Below are positions 62,750 to 64,000 of a stretch of 64,000 nt of DNA, in pieces. The notes under the pieces were generated by a model that was not told the DNA's origin, searched no databases, and was given only the letters and a program-made list of their open reading frames with translations. Source of the stretch: Lingula anatina (taxonomy: Eukaryota; Brachiopoda; Lingulata; Lingulida; Lingulidae); assembly GCF_001039355.2 (NCBI RefSeq), contig NW_019775713.1, positions 763,856-827,855 of the forward strand, written 5' to 3'. Every line of letters begins with the position of its first letter. The stretch's first letter is position 1. Position numbers and translations under genes: made by a program.

Positions 62750-64000
62750 TTATGTTATGTTAAATATAGTGTACCTCATTATAAATTTGTGTACTCTGAT
62801 TGGCTAAAACTGCGTCACATGATATTGCATATTTTTTCATTCGGGCCAGTCACCCTTGGGCAATTGTCTTCTTGTGTCTGCATTCGACCATATTGCCCTT
62901 TCACCCGGCCATCGTCCGGACCGTATAGTATATTGCCCAGCGAGTATTACTGGTCATTATGCTAACCTACACGTACATATCCGCCCAGATGATCGCTTCC
63001 GTTAAAACTTACAATTACATTGATAAAGATAGGCGGACATTTACGCAAATTCGAGGACATTGCCATAAAATTGTTTGTAATACAAAAATAATAATTTGTG
63101 GTTCCTAAATATTCCTCGAGGGGTTGTCCATGGTAAAGAACCCATATTAAACATTTGTATAAATTTCTTTTTTCTTTTGCAGATTAAGGGAAAGGGGAGG
63201 GGTTGTTTAAATTGCTCAGTAGATGCAAAATATATTCTAAATTTACCGGTTAGTCGGTAACGAAGACTTTATTTTTCATTCCTCAAAGCAAAACAAAACC
63301 GGGCTCTTGCGATGCCAAATGGTACTTTTATCCAACTTATCATATTATTGAAATTTAGCCAGTGGCAACTTCTATTAAATATAAATACACCATACAATTT
63401 CTTATCATTTTACAAATTGAGCTTTTATTTACAATGACATATACATCGAATTATACACAATGTGAACTTTCTCTTTTAAAAGTCCGCTGAGATCTGAAAT
63501 GCTTCCGAAAACACACGTTCAACAAGTCGGATACATTGAACAAACAAAAATAACACAAGGGCTGTATCCATTAGTTCAGGTTCTCTGGGCACTTATCAGA
63601 ATGTTCGAAATTTCCGACCCACTGATAAAACAAGTACAAAGAGACATTAACAATGGCATTTCGCAGCGGAGGTAGGACGGGCCGGACGCCTCCCATCGAC
63701 GCCGATACACATCTCAATGAACGCTCTGAGCGTCTATGGTGTCGGCAAGGTCCCAAAAATCTTGAACTTTGCCCACTTCACCAATGGCGACGTTCTGCAC
63801 TATCAACCTCCCCCTCCGGTTGTAGAGATAAACCTTGATTTTCGTGCACCATATATTTTCCAAACAATGTCTGATAAGATTTGTCCGTGACAAAGAGAAT
63901 CATTTAGGATTTCAAATAGACCTCACAGTTGTGATCTTTTTGTGGATAAAATGAACAAAACATACACCAATATGACGAGTAAAATGTATTTATGAAAAAC

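Larger units (their letters stand above)
53201..64000. other. large non-coding region upstream of Barhl
   Basis: No convincing gene. It holds poly-T at about 58390-58412, a MITE at 59307-59634 with an internal 19 bp triplication, and a second MITE at 62612-62749. Two stretches at about 57575-58130 and 61085-61640 have balanced composition, few homopolymers and dense TAAT-type motifs, unlike their flanks. A minus-strand frame near 63720-63905 is discussed as a possible exon. Confidence 0.4.

Overview
The window is animal nuclear DNA. Its genes have several exons joined at GT...AG junctions with matching phases. It is AT-rich, full of microsatellites ((AT)n, (AAT)n, (TC)n(AC)n, (TTTA)n), LINE and Tc1/mariner relics and MITE-like elements. 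A BarH-class homeobox gene together with a TPR-TIR fusion gene fits a marine invertebrate. A hemichordate, cephalochordate or echinoderm is likely, but the sequence alone does not settle the species and a lophotrochozoan is not excluded.

Layout. (1) About 3.5-9.8 kb, + strand: a four-exon gene for a 924-residue TTC22-like tetratricopeptide-repeat protein with a C-terminal TIR domain. Its 5' coding exon is only 19 bp and was found by phase matching. A broken duplicate of its last exon lies at 11.6 kb and an RTE/Jockey-type LINE relic at 12.2-12.7 kb. (2) 13.6-38.5 kb, + strand: six tandem copies, in types A-B-C-A'-B'-C', of a three-exon gene for a secreted GH128 (Asl1-like) glycoside hydrolase of about 270 residues. 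All six keep both catalytic glutamates. The A' copy has lost its first exon to a one-N assembly join. (3) 40.5-44.8 kb: non-coding. (4) 44.8-52.3 kb, - strand: a three-exon BarH-like homeobox gene (Barhl, 367 residues) with a 6 kb first intron. (5) 52.3-64 kb: no convincing gene; possible regulatory stretches and MITEs.

The central structural observation concerns the piece between the two N characters (28284-40481). It is homologous from end to end to 14323-28282, and both pieces stop at the same point before an N. This is either a very recent segmental duplication or two haplotypes laid in tandem by the assembler. The length difference between the copies is accounted for by a few discrete events: a 173 bp MITE, a 507 bp LINE fragment, an intron replacement carrying a Tc1 relic, and a 27 bp palindrome. 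Several of these have clean target-site duplications and an intact empty site in the other copy.

The genes are not an operon. The hydrolase array probably supplies secreted beta-1,3-glucanase activity for digestion or antifungal defence. The TIR-TPR protein is a candidate intracellular innate-immune adaptor. Barhl is a neural developmental regulator, unrelated to the rest and transcribed towards the array.
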